Below are positions 16,632 to 24,700 of a DNA stretch of 64,000 nucleotides, one piece after another. Position numbers and translations under genes: made by a program. The notes beneath the pieces were generated by a model. It had not been told where the DNA came from. It saw nothing but the letters and a program-made list of their open reading frames with translations, and made no database searches. The first letter of the stretch is position 1. The number at the start of each line of letters is the position of its first letter. The DNA is from Geobacter sp. (GTDB taxonomy: Bacteria; Desulfobacterota; Desulfuromonadia; Geobacterales; Geobacteraceae), in assembly GCA_003490025.1 (NCBI GenBank), contig DNJC01000060.1:62001-126000 (forward strand), read 5' to 3'.

Positions 16632-17522
16632 ATGAAGGATGTAAAACGCAGAAACAGCCCGAAGAACGCAGTGACATTTACCGCAGCACTGTTGGCAGCC
16701 CTCGCTCTGGCAACAACCGCTGCCGCATCCGGCATCCCGTTGAATGTGATAGGCCCGCATGAGTACGCACTGCCGGTCAATTACGAATCGTTCAACGCGG
16801 TAGCCCAGTATTCCTACGTGCAGACCGACAACAAGGCTTTCGACAGCGCTGGGTCCAAGGTCAGCGGGCCCGATACCTTTACGGCCGTCGGCTTCACCAA
16901 GTACGTGCGGTTCTTTACCTTCAAGTCACTTCCCGATGTCGGCTTCGCCTGGGAATTCCTGCTGCCGGAGATCAGCGTCCAGAAAACCGGCGTCTCGGCG
17001 ACAGGCCTGGGAGACCCTTTGACCGGCTTCGCGGTCTGGATGAAGCCGGGCAAGAACAGCACGGTGGGGGTGCAAAGCTTCCTGTCGATTCCGGTCGGCG
17101 CCGATGCGGTGTCGGACAAGACCTGGGGGAGCCTTACCACCCTCGTCGGGGACATCCAACTGGGCGACCTCAACGTCGACGGCCAGGCCGGTTACATCTT
17201 CAAATCGCTCAGGCACCAGACGGGCGCCGACGATGTCGATCCGGGGAGCACCTTTCACGCCAATCTCCGGCTGGGTTACCGTGCGCACCAGTATCTGGAG
17301 CCGTTCCTCGCGGCAGACTATCAGACCACGGGGCGTTCGACCAATGAAACGACCGGAGCCGCCATCCCCAATTCCGCCAGCAACGAACTGAGCGCCGGAG
17401 GAGGGTTGCTGATTCATTTCACGAACCCGATGAGCCTTACCATGAGATACGACTACGGCATCGAAGGAAAGAACACCCCGGTGACCAACGCGTTTCACTT
17501 CAAGATAGCCTACATCTGGTAG
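16632..17522 (+). CDS. Outer-membrane beta-barrel transporter, phenol-degradation (MetA-pathway) family
   Basis: 296 aa. The N-terminus is a signal peptide (LLAALALATTAAASG) after a basic stretch. The mature part is a run of amphipathic strands with alternating aromatic residues, ending in FHFKIAYIW, an aromatic terminal residue as needed for outer-membrane barrel assembly. Proteins of this family are found in clusters for degrading aromatic and other hydrophobic compounds and are thought to bring the substrate across the outer membrane. An AAAAGGAG site precedes the ATG. As the last gene of the operon it likely serves uptake of the alcohol or ketone; that function is inferred from the neighbours. 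Confidence 0.72.
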   Translation: MKDVKRRNSPKNAVTFTAALLAALALATTAAASGIPLNVIGPHEYALPVNYESFNAVAQYSYVQTDNKAFDSAGSKVSGPDTFTAVGFTKYVRFFTFKSLPDVGFAWEFLLPEISVQKTGVSATGLGDPLTGFAVWMKPGKNSTVGVQSFLSIPVGADAVSDKTWGSLTTLVGDIQLGDLNVDGQAGYIFKSLRHQTGADDVDPGSTFHANLRLGYRAHQYLEPFLAADYQTTGRSTNETTGAAIPNSASNELSAGGGLLIHFTNPMSLTMRYDYGIEGKNTPVTNAFHFKIAYIW

Positions 17523-17540
17523 GCGGACAGTTTCGCGTTG

Positions 17541-17600
17541 TGGGAGCGGCATTCCTGCCGCGATCAAGCGGCGGCAATCGCGGCAGGAATGCCGCTCCTA
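17541..17600. repeat. Large inverted repeat (24-bp arms), dispersed Geobacter-type element
   Basis: Arms at 17541-17564 and 17577-17600 are near-perfect reverse complements (core GGAGCGGCATTCCTGCCGCG) separated by 12 bp. Single arms of the same sequence recur at about 54967-54992 and, inverted, at about 50831-50853. The hairpin follows the last gene of the ketone operon and may stop transcription or protect the mRNA end, though no T-tract follows. Confidence 0.7.
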
Positions 17601-17643
17601 CAGGATGATGAGTTAGTCAACCGATTGCAAAGGAGACGTGGAG

Positions 17644-18024
17644 ATGAAAACAGCGATGAAGGTCTTGATGGTCCTGGCGATAACCTTTATGGCGTGCTCG
17701 CCTGCGACAGCACAGCCCACCAAGAAACAGCAGGAGTTGAGAGGCGAAGTGGAGACCACGGCGGGGCGAAAGGTGACGCTTTTCCACAGCGGCACCAAGG
17801 ACGTGAAGAAGGCCATCTGCCCAGGGGATGTGATCACGGTTTACCGCGAGGTATATGCCCACGGCGCGATCAAGAGAACGGAAGTCGGCAAGATACGGGT
17901 GGGCTCCTACGTCGGGGGGCATTACTTCGAGGCCGAGGTGGTGGAGGGGAAGATCAGGCGCGGCGATGTCGCCCAGAAGAAATCGGCTGCCTGCCTGGTG
18001 CATCCTGCGCCGTACGAGGAGTAG
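17644..18024 (+). CDS. Secreted protein of unknown function
   Basis: 126 aa. The N-terminus is a signal sequence (LMVLAITFMACSPATAQ) with either a signal peptidase I site after ATAQ or a weak lipobox (FMAC). The mature protein is basic and strand-rich, with VTLFHSGTKDVKKAICPGDV then ITVYRE and GKIRVGSYVGGHYFEAEVVE, suggesting a small beta-barrel. The ATG at 17644 is used; a GTG six bases earlier is the alternative. No family was recognised. It lies after the hairpin that ends the ketone operon and 3 bp before the next gene, so the two form their own small unit. Confidence 0.55.
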   Translation: MKTAMKVLMVLAITFMACSPATAQPTKKQQELRGEVETTAGRKVTLFHSGTKDVKKAICPGDVITVYREVYAHGAIKRTEVGKIRVGSYVGGHYFEAEVVEGKIRRGDVAQKKSAACLVHPAPYEE

Positions 18025-18027
18025 CTC

Positions 18028-18477
18028 ATGCTGAAGAACTGTTATCAGGAAACCGACGTCACGGTGAGCTGGGACCCGAACAACAACTGGGTATCGGTAG
18101 ATTGGCGGAACATGCCTTCCCAGCAGACCGTCAAGGATGGGTGTGAGGAAGTACTCAAACTGCTGATATCGAGAAGAGCCACAGCCGTGTTCAACGACAA
18201 CAGGCAGGTCACCGGTCCCTGGGTGCGCGCCTCCAACTGGGTCGCCGACGATTGGTTCCCTCGCCTGATGGCGGCGGGACTGAAGAGATTTGCCTGGATC
18301 GAATCCCCGGTGAGCACCCTGAGTGTCATATCGGCGAAGAAATCGGCCAGGAAACATCAGGGTGTCATCAGGCTCTTTAAAACCGGCCCGGAAGCTGAAA
18401 TGTGGCTGAGGGGAGAAGGCCGGGACGTTGCCGATCGGCATATGGCGTCGCATAGGCGGCGCTTGGTGCTGCGGTGA
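18028..18477 (+). CDS. Hypothetical protein, possibly STAS/SpoIIAA-like fold
   Basis: 149 aa, no signal peptide. It begins with strand-rich sequence (VTVSWDPNNNWVSVDWRNMP), then a helix (GCEEVLKLLISRRATAV), FNDNRQVTGPWVRASNWVAD and RLMAAGLKRFAWIESPVSTL. This alternating strand/helix pattern with a conserved ND-x3-G-W segment resembles small STAS-like proteins, but the match is weak. GAGGAG precedes the ATG and the previous gene ends 3 bp upstream, suggesting joint translation. No function can be assigned. Confidence 0.5.
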   Translation: MLKNCYQETDVTVSWDPNNNWVSVDWRNMPSQQTVKDGCEEVLKLLISRRATAVFNDNRQVTGPWVRASNWVADDWFPRLMAAGLKRFAWIESPVSTLSVISAKKSARKHQGVIRLFKTGPEAEMWLRGEGRDVADRHMASHRRRLVLR

Positions 18478-18502
18478 ACCAGATGTGACGGAAGGGGACC
18501 GT

Positions 18503-18530
18503 GTAGGGGCGAATGATTATTCGCCCCTAC
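18503..18530. repeat. 28-bp palindromic repeat, dispersed copy 2
   Basis: A near-perfect palindrome with arms GTAGGGGCGAATGA and TATTCGCCCCTAC around a TT centre. It is the same family as the palindrome at 3008-3027. It lies between the hypothetical gene and the IclR gene. Confidence 0.7.
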
Positions 18531-18579
18531 GGAGGCGCCGATTGCGGTGAACCAGCAGTAATCGGTAAAGATCATCGGG

Positions 18580-19362
18580 ATGAAGATGGAAAGAGACAGA
18601 TCGAGTTATCACATAAAAACGGTTTCCCGCGCCATCGATGTGCTGGAGCAGTTCCATGGCGACTATGCGGAACTGGGCGTCACGGCGCTGAGCAAGAGTC
18701 TCTCCCTTGGCAAGAACAACGTTTTCAGGCTGCTGGCGACCCTTGCGTCCCGCGATTATGTCGAGCAGAACCCGGAGACGGGGAGCTACCGGCTCGGGTT
18801 GAAGAATTTCGAATTGGGGCAGACCATGGTCAGGCAGATGGGGCTGCTGCGCCAGGCACGCCCGGTGATCGAATCGATGGCTGCCAGGAGCAACGAGACT
18901 ACCGATCTGGCCGTTCTCAAGGGGGGGCACATCCTTTACGTGGACGCGGTGGAGACCGATCTCCCGGTGAGGGTCTTTTCCCGGCTCGGTTTATGGTTCC
19001 CGGTCCACTGCACGGCCGCCGGCAAGCTGCACCTCGCCTTCATGTCCGCCGACGAGTTGACTCCGTTTCTCCCCCCCGGTCAGCTGCAACGCTGCACCGC
19101 GAACACCGTCATCGAGCTGAAGAAGTTGCGGCGGCAGCTCCGCCAGATTGCCGTGAAAGGGTACGCCGTCGACGACGAGGAACAGGATGTCGGCGTCAGG
19201 TGCGTCAGTGCTCCCATCCGCGACTTTACCAAGAAAGTCGTCGGCGCTGTGAGCATAGCCGGCCCGGTCAACCGCATCACGAAGGCCCGCATCACCAGGG
19301 AACTGATACCGCTGGTTCAAGGTGGCGCCGCGGAAATTTCCTGCCGGCTCGGCTATAGGTAG
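18580..19362 (+). CDS. IclR family transcriptional regulator
   Basis: 260 aa. The N-terminal winged helix (SRAIDVLEQFHGDYAELGVT, then ALSKSLSLGKNNVFRLLATL) and the effector domain (HILYVDAVETDLPVRVFSRL, PVHCTAAGKLHLAFM) are typical of IclR proteins, which often control aromatic or short-chain acid catabolism. The C-terminus GAVSIAGPVNRI is also characteristic. The ribosome-binding site is poor, and an ATG two codons on is an equal alternative. It sits 1 kb after the ketone operon on the same strand but behind two hairpin repeats, so a link to that pathway is possible and unproven. Confidence 0.85.
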   Translation: MKMERDRSSYHIKTVSRAIDVLEQFHGDYAELGVTALSKSLSLGKNNVFRLLATLASRDYVEQNPETGSYRLGLKNFELGQTMVRQMGLLRQARPVIESMAARSNETTDLAVLKGGHILYVDAVETDLPVRVFSRLGLWFPVHCTAAGKLHLAFMSADELTPFLPPGQLQRCTANTVIELKKLRRQLRQIAVKGYAVDDEEQDVGVRCVSAPIRDFTKKVVGAVSIAGPVNRITKARITRELIPLVQGGAAEISCRLGYR

Positions 19363-19418
19363 TTTCCCCGAAGGAGCCTACACCTTTTCTCTTTTTTTGG
19401 GGGCGGATTCGGTGGCGT

Positions 19419-19766
19419 TCACAGGAGTTGGCGGTAGTCGCAGTTCAGTGCTTGAGCAAGTCTTTTCGCACGCTCTTTGCCGACTGTGCGCTTGCCGTTT
19501 TCCATTTCGCTGATGTGATGCTGGGGGATACCGGAAACTTCCGCGAGGTGTTTCTGGGTCAGCCCTTCCCGATGACGATAGGCCCGTAAGGCCGCCTGTT
19601 TCTCACGGCCAACATACTCGGGAAATACCTCAGCGACTGTGAACGGCCCTTCTTCGTTTCGGAGAGCGTCAGCATAATGTTTCAGTAGTGGTAGATCCCT
19701 CCGGCGGACTTGAAGGGTAACGTTCACCAGCTCGTCAGTATGGTGCTTTTTCGTGTGTTCCTGCAT
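19419..19766 (-). CDS. XRE-type antitoxin (HigA-like)
   Basis: 115 aa. A helix-turn-helix of the Cro/CI type is clear in the C-terminal half: YRHREGLTQKHLAEVSGIPQ, HHISEMENGKRTVGKERAKR, LAQALNCDYRQLL. The N-terminal part (ELVNVTLQVRRRDLPLLKHY) is a short dimerising or toxin-binding region. The start at 19766 (MQEHTKKHH) lies inside the 3' end of the toxin gene, a 32-bp overlap. Toxin first and antitoxin second is the HigBA order. This stretch is poorer in G+C than its neighbours, which suits recent acquisition. Confidence 0.75.
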   Translation of the reverse strand: MQEHTKKHHTDELVNVTLQVRRRDLPLLKHYADALRNEEGPFTVAEVFPEYVGREKQAALRAYRHREGLTQKHLAEVSGIPQHHISEMENGKRTVGKERAKRLAQALNCDYRQLL

Positions 19767-20010
19767 ATATGATCTCCACCGACACGTTTTCTCGTTCCAC
19801 TTTCCACACTGCCACATACGTGGGGTGTCCCTTCTTCAGATGGCAGTGATGTCGATCGTCTGGTAGTTTCGAGTAATTCGGCCAGTCTCCCCTAACTGGA
19901 CCGGAAAATTCAATATCCTTGGCAAGCTGGAAGAGCAGCAAACGTATCCGCTCAGGCAGCTTCGCTTTTTGTTTCCATGCCTTTCCTGAGAAGGTTACTG
20001 TCCATTTCAT
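19735..20010 (-). CDS. RelE/HigB-like toxin
   Basis: 91 aa. It begins MKWTVTFSGKAWKQKAKLPE then RIRLLLFQLAKDIEFSGPVR, and ends KKGHPTYVAVWKVERENVSV then EIIYAGTHEKAPY. The order (basic helix, PNYSKLPDDRHHCHLKKGHP, then two strands V-x-V-W-K-V and V-E-I-I-Y-A-G-T-H) is that of the ParE/RelE-fold mRNA-cleaving toxins. The ATG at 20010 is chosen; a TTG at 20031 is possible. It overlaps the antitoxin by 32 bp. Individual catalytic residues were not assigned with confidence. Confidence 0.7.
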   Translation of the reverse strand: MKWTVTFSGKAWKQKAKLPERIRLLLFQLAKDIEFSGPVRGDWPNYSKLPDDRHHCHLKKGHPTYVAVWKVERENVSVEIIYAGTHEKAPY

Positions 20011-20017
20011 GACGCAT

Positions 20018-20045
20018 AGTATACCCGTCAAGGGGATGTCGACAA
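20018..20045 (-). promoter_or_regulatory. Probable promoter of the toxin-antitoxin pair
   Basis: On the minus strand TTGTCG and TATACT are separated by 16 bp. The -10 box ends 7 bp before the ATG at 20010, so the mRNA would begin at or next to the start codon (leaderless). This also argues against the upstream TTG start. Confidence 0.45.
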
Positions 20046-20114
20046 TGAAAAAGTGAGAGGAAGGTGAGGATAATCACTAGTTGCTACAGGGGTTAACCCC
20101 CGAATTGGAACGGA

Positions 20115-20153
20115 AAAGGCCCCCCCAATCTGCCGATTGAGGGGGCCTTCGTT
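20115..20153. terminator. Terminator downstream of gltD
   Basis: A GC stem with arms GGCCCCCCCAATC and GATTGAGGGGGCC around TGCC, with an A-tract on the left and CGTTTT on the right. It lies in the gap between gltD and the toxin-antitoxin pair, both minus-strand, and probably ends the gltBD transcript. The T-tract is better in the plus direction, so it may work both ways. Confidence 0.75.
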
Positions 20154-20195
20154 TTATTCAAGGTGGCTGGAGCCGAGCCTGCGACTCGGCAAGCT

Positions 20196-21677
20196 TTAGG
20201 GGAGTTCGGTCTCTCCCATCAGGTACCGGTCGCACTCACGCGCCGCACCGCGCCCTTCGTTGAAGGCCCAGACCACCAGGCTCTGACCGCGGCGGCAGTC
20301 GCCGGCAGCGAACACGCCGTCAATGTTGGTGACATAGCTGCCGAAGTCGGCCTTGATGTTGCTGCGGCCGTCACGCTCAAGCCCCAGGGCGGCAGGAAGC
20401 TCCTGCTCCGGTCCGAGGAAGCCCATGGCCAAAAGCACCAGGTCGGCCGGCCGGACCTCTTCGGTTCCGGGCACCGGGGTGGGGACGAACTGCCCCTGGG
20501 CGTTCTTTTCCCATTTGACCTGGACGGTGTGCACCGCTTTAACCTTCCCTTCCGCATCTCCCTCGAACCTGGTCGCCGTGGTGAGGAAGACCCGCGGGTC
20601 GGCGCCGAATTTGGCGGCGGCTTCCTCCTGGCCGTAGTCGACCTTGTGGGTCTTGGGCCACTCCGGCCACGGGTTGTCCTCGGCGCGGGTGTCAGGGGAA
20701 CGGGGCATGATCTCGAGCTGCGTCACGGAGCTGCAGCCGTGGCGCAGCGAGGTGCCGACGCAGTCGGTGCCGGTGTCGCCGCCGCCGATGATGATCACGT
20801 CCTTTCCCCGGGCCGATATGACGTCGCTGGCCTGGTCGAGAATGGCCTTGGTGTTGGCCGTCAGGAAATCCATGGCGAAGTGTATCCCCGTAAGCGAGCG
20901 CCCTTCGATGCCGAGGTCGCGGGGGAGGGTGGCGCCGGTGGCCATGACCACCGCGTCGAACTCGCCGCGCAGCTTCTCCACCGGGTAGTCGGCGCCGCCG
21001 ATGGCGGTGTTGCAGACAAAGGTGATCTGCTCCTGCTCCATCAGCCGGATGCGGCGCAGTACCACGCCTACCTTGTCCAGCTTCATGTTGGGGATGCCGT
21101 ACATCAGGAGCCCGCCGGGAAGGGGGGCCCGCTCGAATACGGTCACCTGGTGACCCGCCTGGTTGAGCTGGTCGGCCGCCGAGAGGCCGGCGGGGCCGGA
21201 GCCGACCACCGCAACCTTCTTGCCGGTACGGACCTTGGGGAGGGTGGGGGTGACCCACCCTTCCTCCCAGGCGCGCTCGATGATGCTCACCTCGATGTTC
21301 TTGATGGTGACCGCAGGGTCGATGGATCCCAGGGTGCACGACCCCTCGCACGGGGCGGGGCAGACCCGTCCGGTGAATTCCGGGAAGTTGTTGGTCCGCG
21401 AGAGCCTCAGGTAGGCCTGCCGCCAGAGACCGCGGTAGACCAGGTCGTTAAACTCCGGGATCAGGTTGTTGACGGGGCAGCCGCAGGCCATGCCGCTCAC
21501 CAGCTTGCCGGTGTGGCAGAACGGGATGCCGCAGTCCATGCAACGGGCTCCCTGGGTGCGGAGCTTCTCCTCCGGCAGGTGCAGGTGGAACTCGTCCCAG
21601 TCCTTGAGCCGCTCCAGCGGCTCGCGGTCGGAGGGGAGTTCGCGAAGGTATTCCATGAATCCGGTTGGTTTTCCCAT
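20196..21677 (-). CDS. gltD: Glutamate synthase (NADPH) small subunit
   Basis: 493 aa. Near the N-terminus are the cysteine motifs for two [4Fe-4S] clusters (ARCMDCGIPFCH, CGCPVNNLIPEFNDL, CPAPCEGSCTLG). Then follow an FAD-binding loop (VAVVGSGPAGLSAADQLN) and an NADPH-binding loop (VIIIGGGDTGTDCVGTSL). The C-terminal GVFAAGDCRRGQSLVVWAF is the usual FAD contact. It passes electrons from NADPH to the GltB subunit for making two glutamates from glutamine and 2-oxoglutarate. It lies 88 bp downstream of gltB on the same strand, with an inverted repeat between them. Confidence 0.95.
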   Translation of the reverse strand: MGKPTGFMEYLRELPSDREPLERLKDWDEFHLHLPEEKLRTQGARCMDCGIPFCHTGKLVSGMACGCPVNNLIPEFNDLVYRGLWRQAYLRLSRTNNFPEFTGRVCPAPCEGSCTLGSIDPAVTIKNIEVSIIERAWEEGWVTPTLPKVRTGKKVAVVGSGPAGLSAADQLNQAGHQVTVFERAPLPGGLLMYGIPNMKLDKVGVVLRRIRLMEQEQITFVCNTAIGGADYPVEKLRGEFDAVVMATGATLPRDLGIEGRSLTGIHFAMDFLTANTKAILDQASDVISARGKDVIIIGGGDTGTDCVGTSLRHGCSSVTQLEIMPRSPDTRAEDNPWPEWPKTHKVDYGQEEAAAKFGADPRVFLTTATRFEGDAEGKVKAVHTVQVKWEKNAQGQFVPTPVPGTEEVRPADLVLLAMGFLGPEQELPAALGLERDGRSNIKADFGSYVTNIDGVFAAGDCRRGQSLVVWAFNEGRGAARECDRYLMGETELP

Positions 21678-21697
21678 AGCTCTATCCTATATCAATC

Positions 21698-21762
21698 AGG
21701 TTGAGGTTGAGGTTAAGGCTGAGAGGGATTTTGCTTGACCTCAACCTTAACCTTGACCTGCT
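21698..21762. repeat. Inverted repeat between gltB and gltD
   Basis: AGGTTGAGGTTGAGGTTAAG on the left and CTCAACCTTAACCTTGACCT on the right can pair imperfectly, giving an extended hairpin in the 88-bp gap. It may adjust the ratio of the two subunits. No terminator T-tract in the direction of transcription was seen. Confidence 0.5.
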
Positions 21763-21765
21763 TTT

Positions 21766-24700
21766 CTAGTGTGCGGCCCGGGTGGCGTTCTCTTCGAATG
21801 CCGCCGTCAAGGCCTCGTCGCCGCTCAATCCCGCTGCCTCGGCCCGGGCGATGGCCTGGAGCACCCGCTTGTAGTCCGTCGGCATGACCTTGATGAACTT
21901 GTGGGCGAAGGTGCGCCAGTTCTTCAGGATGTCCGCGGCCCGGGTGCTGCCGGTGAGTTCCGCGTGCCGCTCGATCATCCCCCTGAGGGTGCCGAGGTCC
22001 TGCTCGTCCAACTGCTCCAGGGCCACCATTTCGGTATTGCAGCGGCTTTTGAACTGTCCTTCGTCGTCGAGGACATAGGCGATGCCGCCGCTCATGCCGG
22101 CAGCGAAGTTCCTGCCGGTTTCCCCCAGTACCACCACGATGCCGCCGGTCATGTACTCGCAGCCATGATCGCCGACCCCTTCCACCACCGCGTTGGCCCC
22201 GGAGTTGCGGACGCAGAAGCGTTCCCCGGCCATCCCGTTCAGGTAGGCGGTGCCGCCGGTGGCGCCGTAGAAGGCGACGTTGCCGGCAATGATGTTCTCC
22301 TCGGCCTTGAACGGGGAGCCGGCAGGCGGGTAGAGCACGATGTTGCCGCCGCTCAAGCCCTTGCCGAGGTAGTCGTTGGTGTCGCCGGAGAGTTCCAGGG
22401 TCATCCCTTTCGGGATGAAGGCGCCGAAACTCTGGCCTGCGCTCCCTAGGAACTTGAGCCTGATGGTGTCGTCGGGGAGCCCCTTCGCGCCGAAGGCGCG
22501 GGTGACCTCGTTGCCGACGATGGTGCCGGCCACCCGGTCCACGTTGGTGATGGGGAGTTCGGCGCTCACCTTTTCCCCCCTCTCGAGGGCAGGCTTGCAG
22601 ATATCCAGGAGTCTGGTGTAGTCGAGCGATTTCTCCAGGCCGTGGTCCTGGGCCTCGATGCAGTAGCGGCTCCCGGCGATTGCCATCTTCGGCTGGTACA
22701 GGATCTTGCTGAAGTCGAGCCCCTGGGCCTTCCAGTGGGCGATGGCCCGCTTAGGCTCCAGCCGGTTGGCGCGCCCGACCATGTCGTTGAAGCTGCGGAA
22801 GCCGAGTTCGGCCATGATCTCCCGCACCTCCTGCGCGATGAAGCGCATGTAGTTGACGACGTACTCCGGCTTGCCTGCGAACTTGGCCCTGAGGACCGGG
22901 TCCTGGGTGGCGACGCCGGCCGGGCAGGTGTTGCTGTGGCAGACCCGCATCATGACGCACCCGAGGGTGACCAGCGGTGCCGTGGCGAAACCGAACTCCT
23001 CGGCCCCCAGAAGGGCGGCGATGGCCACGTCCCGGCCGGTCTTCAACTGGCCGTCCACCTCGACGATGATCCGGCTCCTCAGGTTGTTGAGCACCAGGGT
23101 CTGGTGGGTTTCCGCCAGGCCGAGCTCCCAGGGGAGCCCCGCATGCTTGATCGAGGAGAGCGGCGAGGCGCCGGTGCCCCCGTCGTAACCGCTGATCAGC
23201 ACCACGTCGGCATGGGCCTTGGCCACACCGGCCGCGATGGTGCCGACCCCGACCTCGGAGACCAGCTTGACGCTGATCCGGGCGCGGCGGTTGGCGTTCT
23301 TCAGGTCGTGGATCAGCTCCGCCAGGTCCTCGATGGAGTAGATGTCGTGGTGGGGCGGGGGCGATACAAGCCCGACGCCGGGGGTGGTGTGCCGGGTCTT
23401 GGCAACCCACGGGTAGACCTTGTGGCCGGGAAGCTCCCCGCCTTCGCCCGGCTTGGCGCCCTGAGCCAGCTTGATCTGCAGCTCTCCCGCGTTGGTCAGG
23501 TAGTCGCTCGTCACGCCGAACCGGCCGGAAGCCACCTGCTTGATGGCGCTGTTCTTCGAGTCGCCCTGCTCGTTGGTCCAGGTGAAGCGCTCGGGATCCT
23601 CGCCACCCTCGCCGGTGTTGGAGCGGCCACCGATCCGGTTCATGGCGATGGCCAGGGCTTCGTGTGCCTCCTGGCTGATGGAGCCGTAGGACATGGCCCC
23701 GGTCTTGAACCGCTTCATGATCTCCTCGACCGACTCGACCTCGTCAAGCGGCACGGGCACGCGGATATCGGTGTTGAAGTCCAGAAGCCCCCTGAGGGTG
23801 TAGATGCGCTCGTTCTGGTCGTCGATCAGCTTGGAGAAGACCTTGAACTCCCGGTAGTCGTTGGTCTTGGTCGCCTTTTGCAGCGACTGGATGGTGAGCG
23901 GGTTGAAGAGGTGCTCCTCTCCCTCCTGGCGCCACTGGTACTGGCCGCCCGGATCGAGGGTCGGCTCCGCTGCCAGCCGCTGCGGGTAGGCCTTGCGGTG
24001 GCGGGTCAGAAGCTCGCGGGCGATGCCGTTCAGATCGATGCCGCCGATGCGGGACGGGGTCCAGGTGAAGAACCTGTCGATGACCGAATCATGCAGGCCG
24101 ACCGCTTCGCAGATCTGGGCGCCACGGTAGCTCTGGATGGTGGAGATCCCCATCTTGGCCATGGTCTTGACGATCCCCTTGACGGAAGCCTTGATGAAGT
24201 TCTTCACCCCGGTCTTGTGGTCGAGGCCCGGGAGCATCCCCTGCTGGATCATGTCGTCGATGGTCTCGAAGGCCAGGTAGGGGTTGATGGCGGTGACGCC
24301 GTAGCCTAGCAGTACCGCGAAATGATGCACCTCGCGCGGTTCGCCCGACTCCAGAATCAACGAGGCGTGGGTCCGGGTGGCGGTGCGGATCAGGTGGTGG
24401 TGCAGGCCGGCCACGGCCAAAAGGGCCGGAAGGGCGGCATATTCCTCGTTAACTCCCCGGTCCGAGAGGATCAGGATGGTGGTGCCGGACTCGATGCAGT
24501 GGACGGCGGTCTTGAACAGGCTCTCGAGCGTCTTCTCCATCCCCTCTGCGCCGTCGGAGGCCTTGAAGAGCAGGGATAGGGTGGTGGTCTTGAAGCCCGG
24601 CCGGTCCAGGTTGCGCAGTTTCTCGAACTCCTCGTTGTTGAGGATCGGGTGCTCCAGGCGGATCACCCGGGCGCTGGTCGGCGACGGCTTCAAGAGGTTC

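Noticed and set aside
16443..17522. Type II toxin-antitoxin pair formed by the ribbon-helix-helix protein and its neighbour
   Set aside because: The next gene encodes a signal-peptide-bearing outer-membrane barrel, not a toxin.
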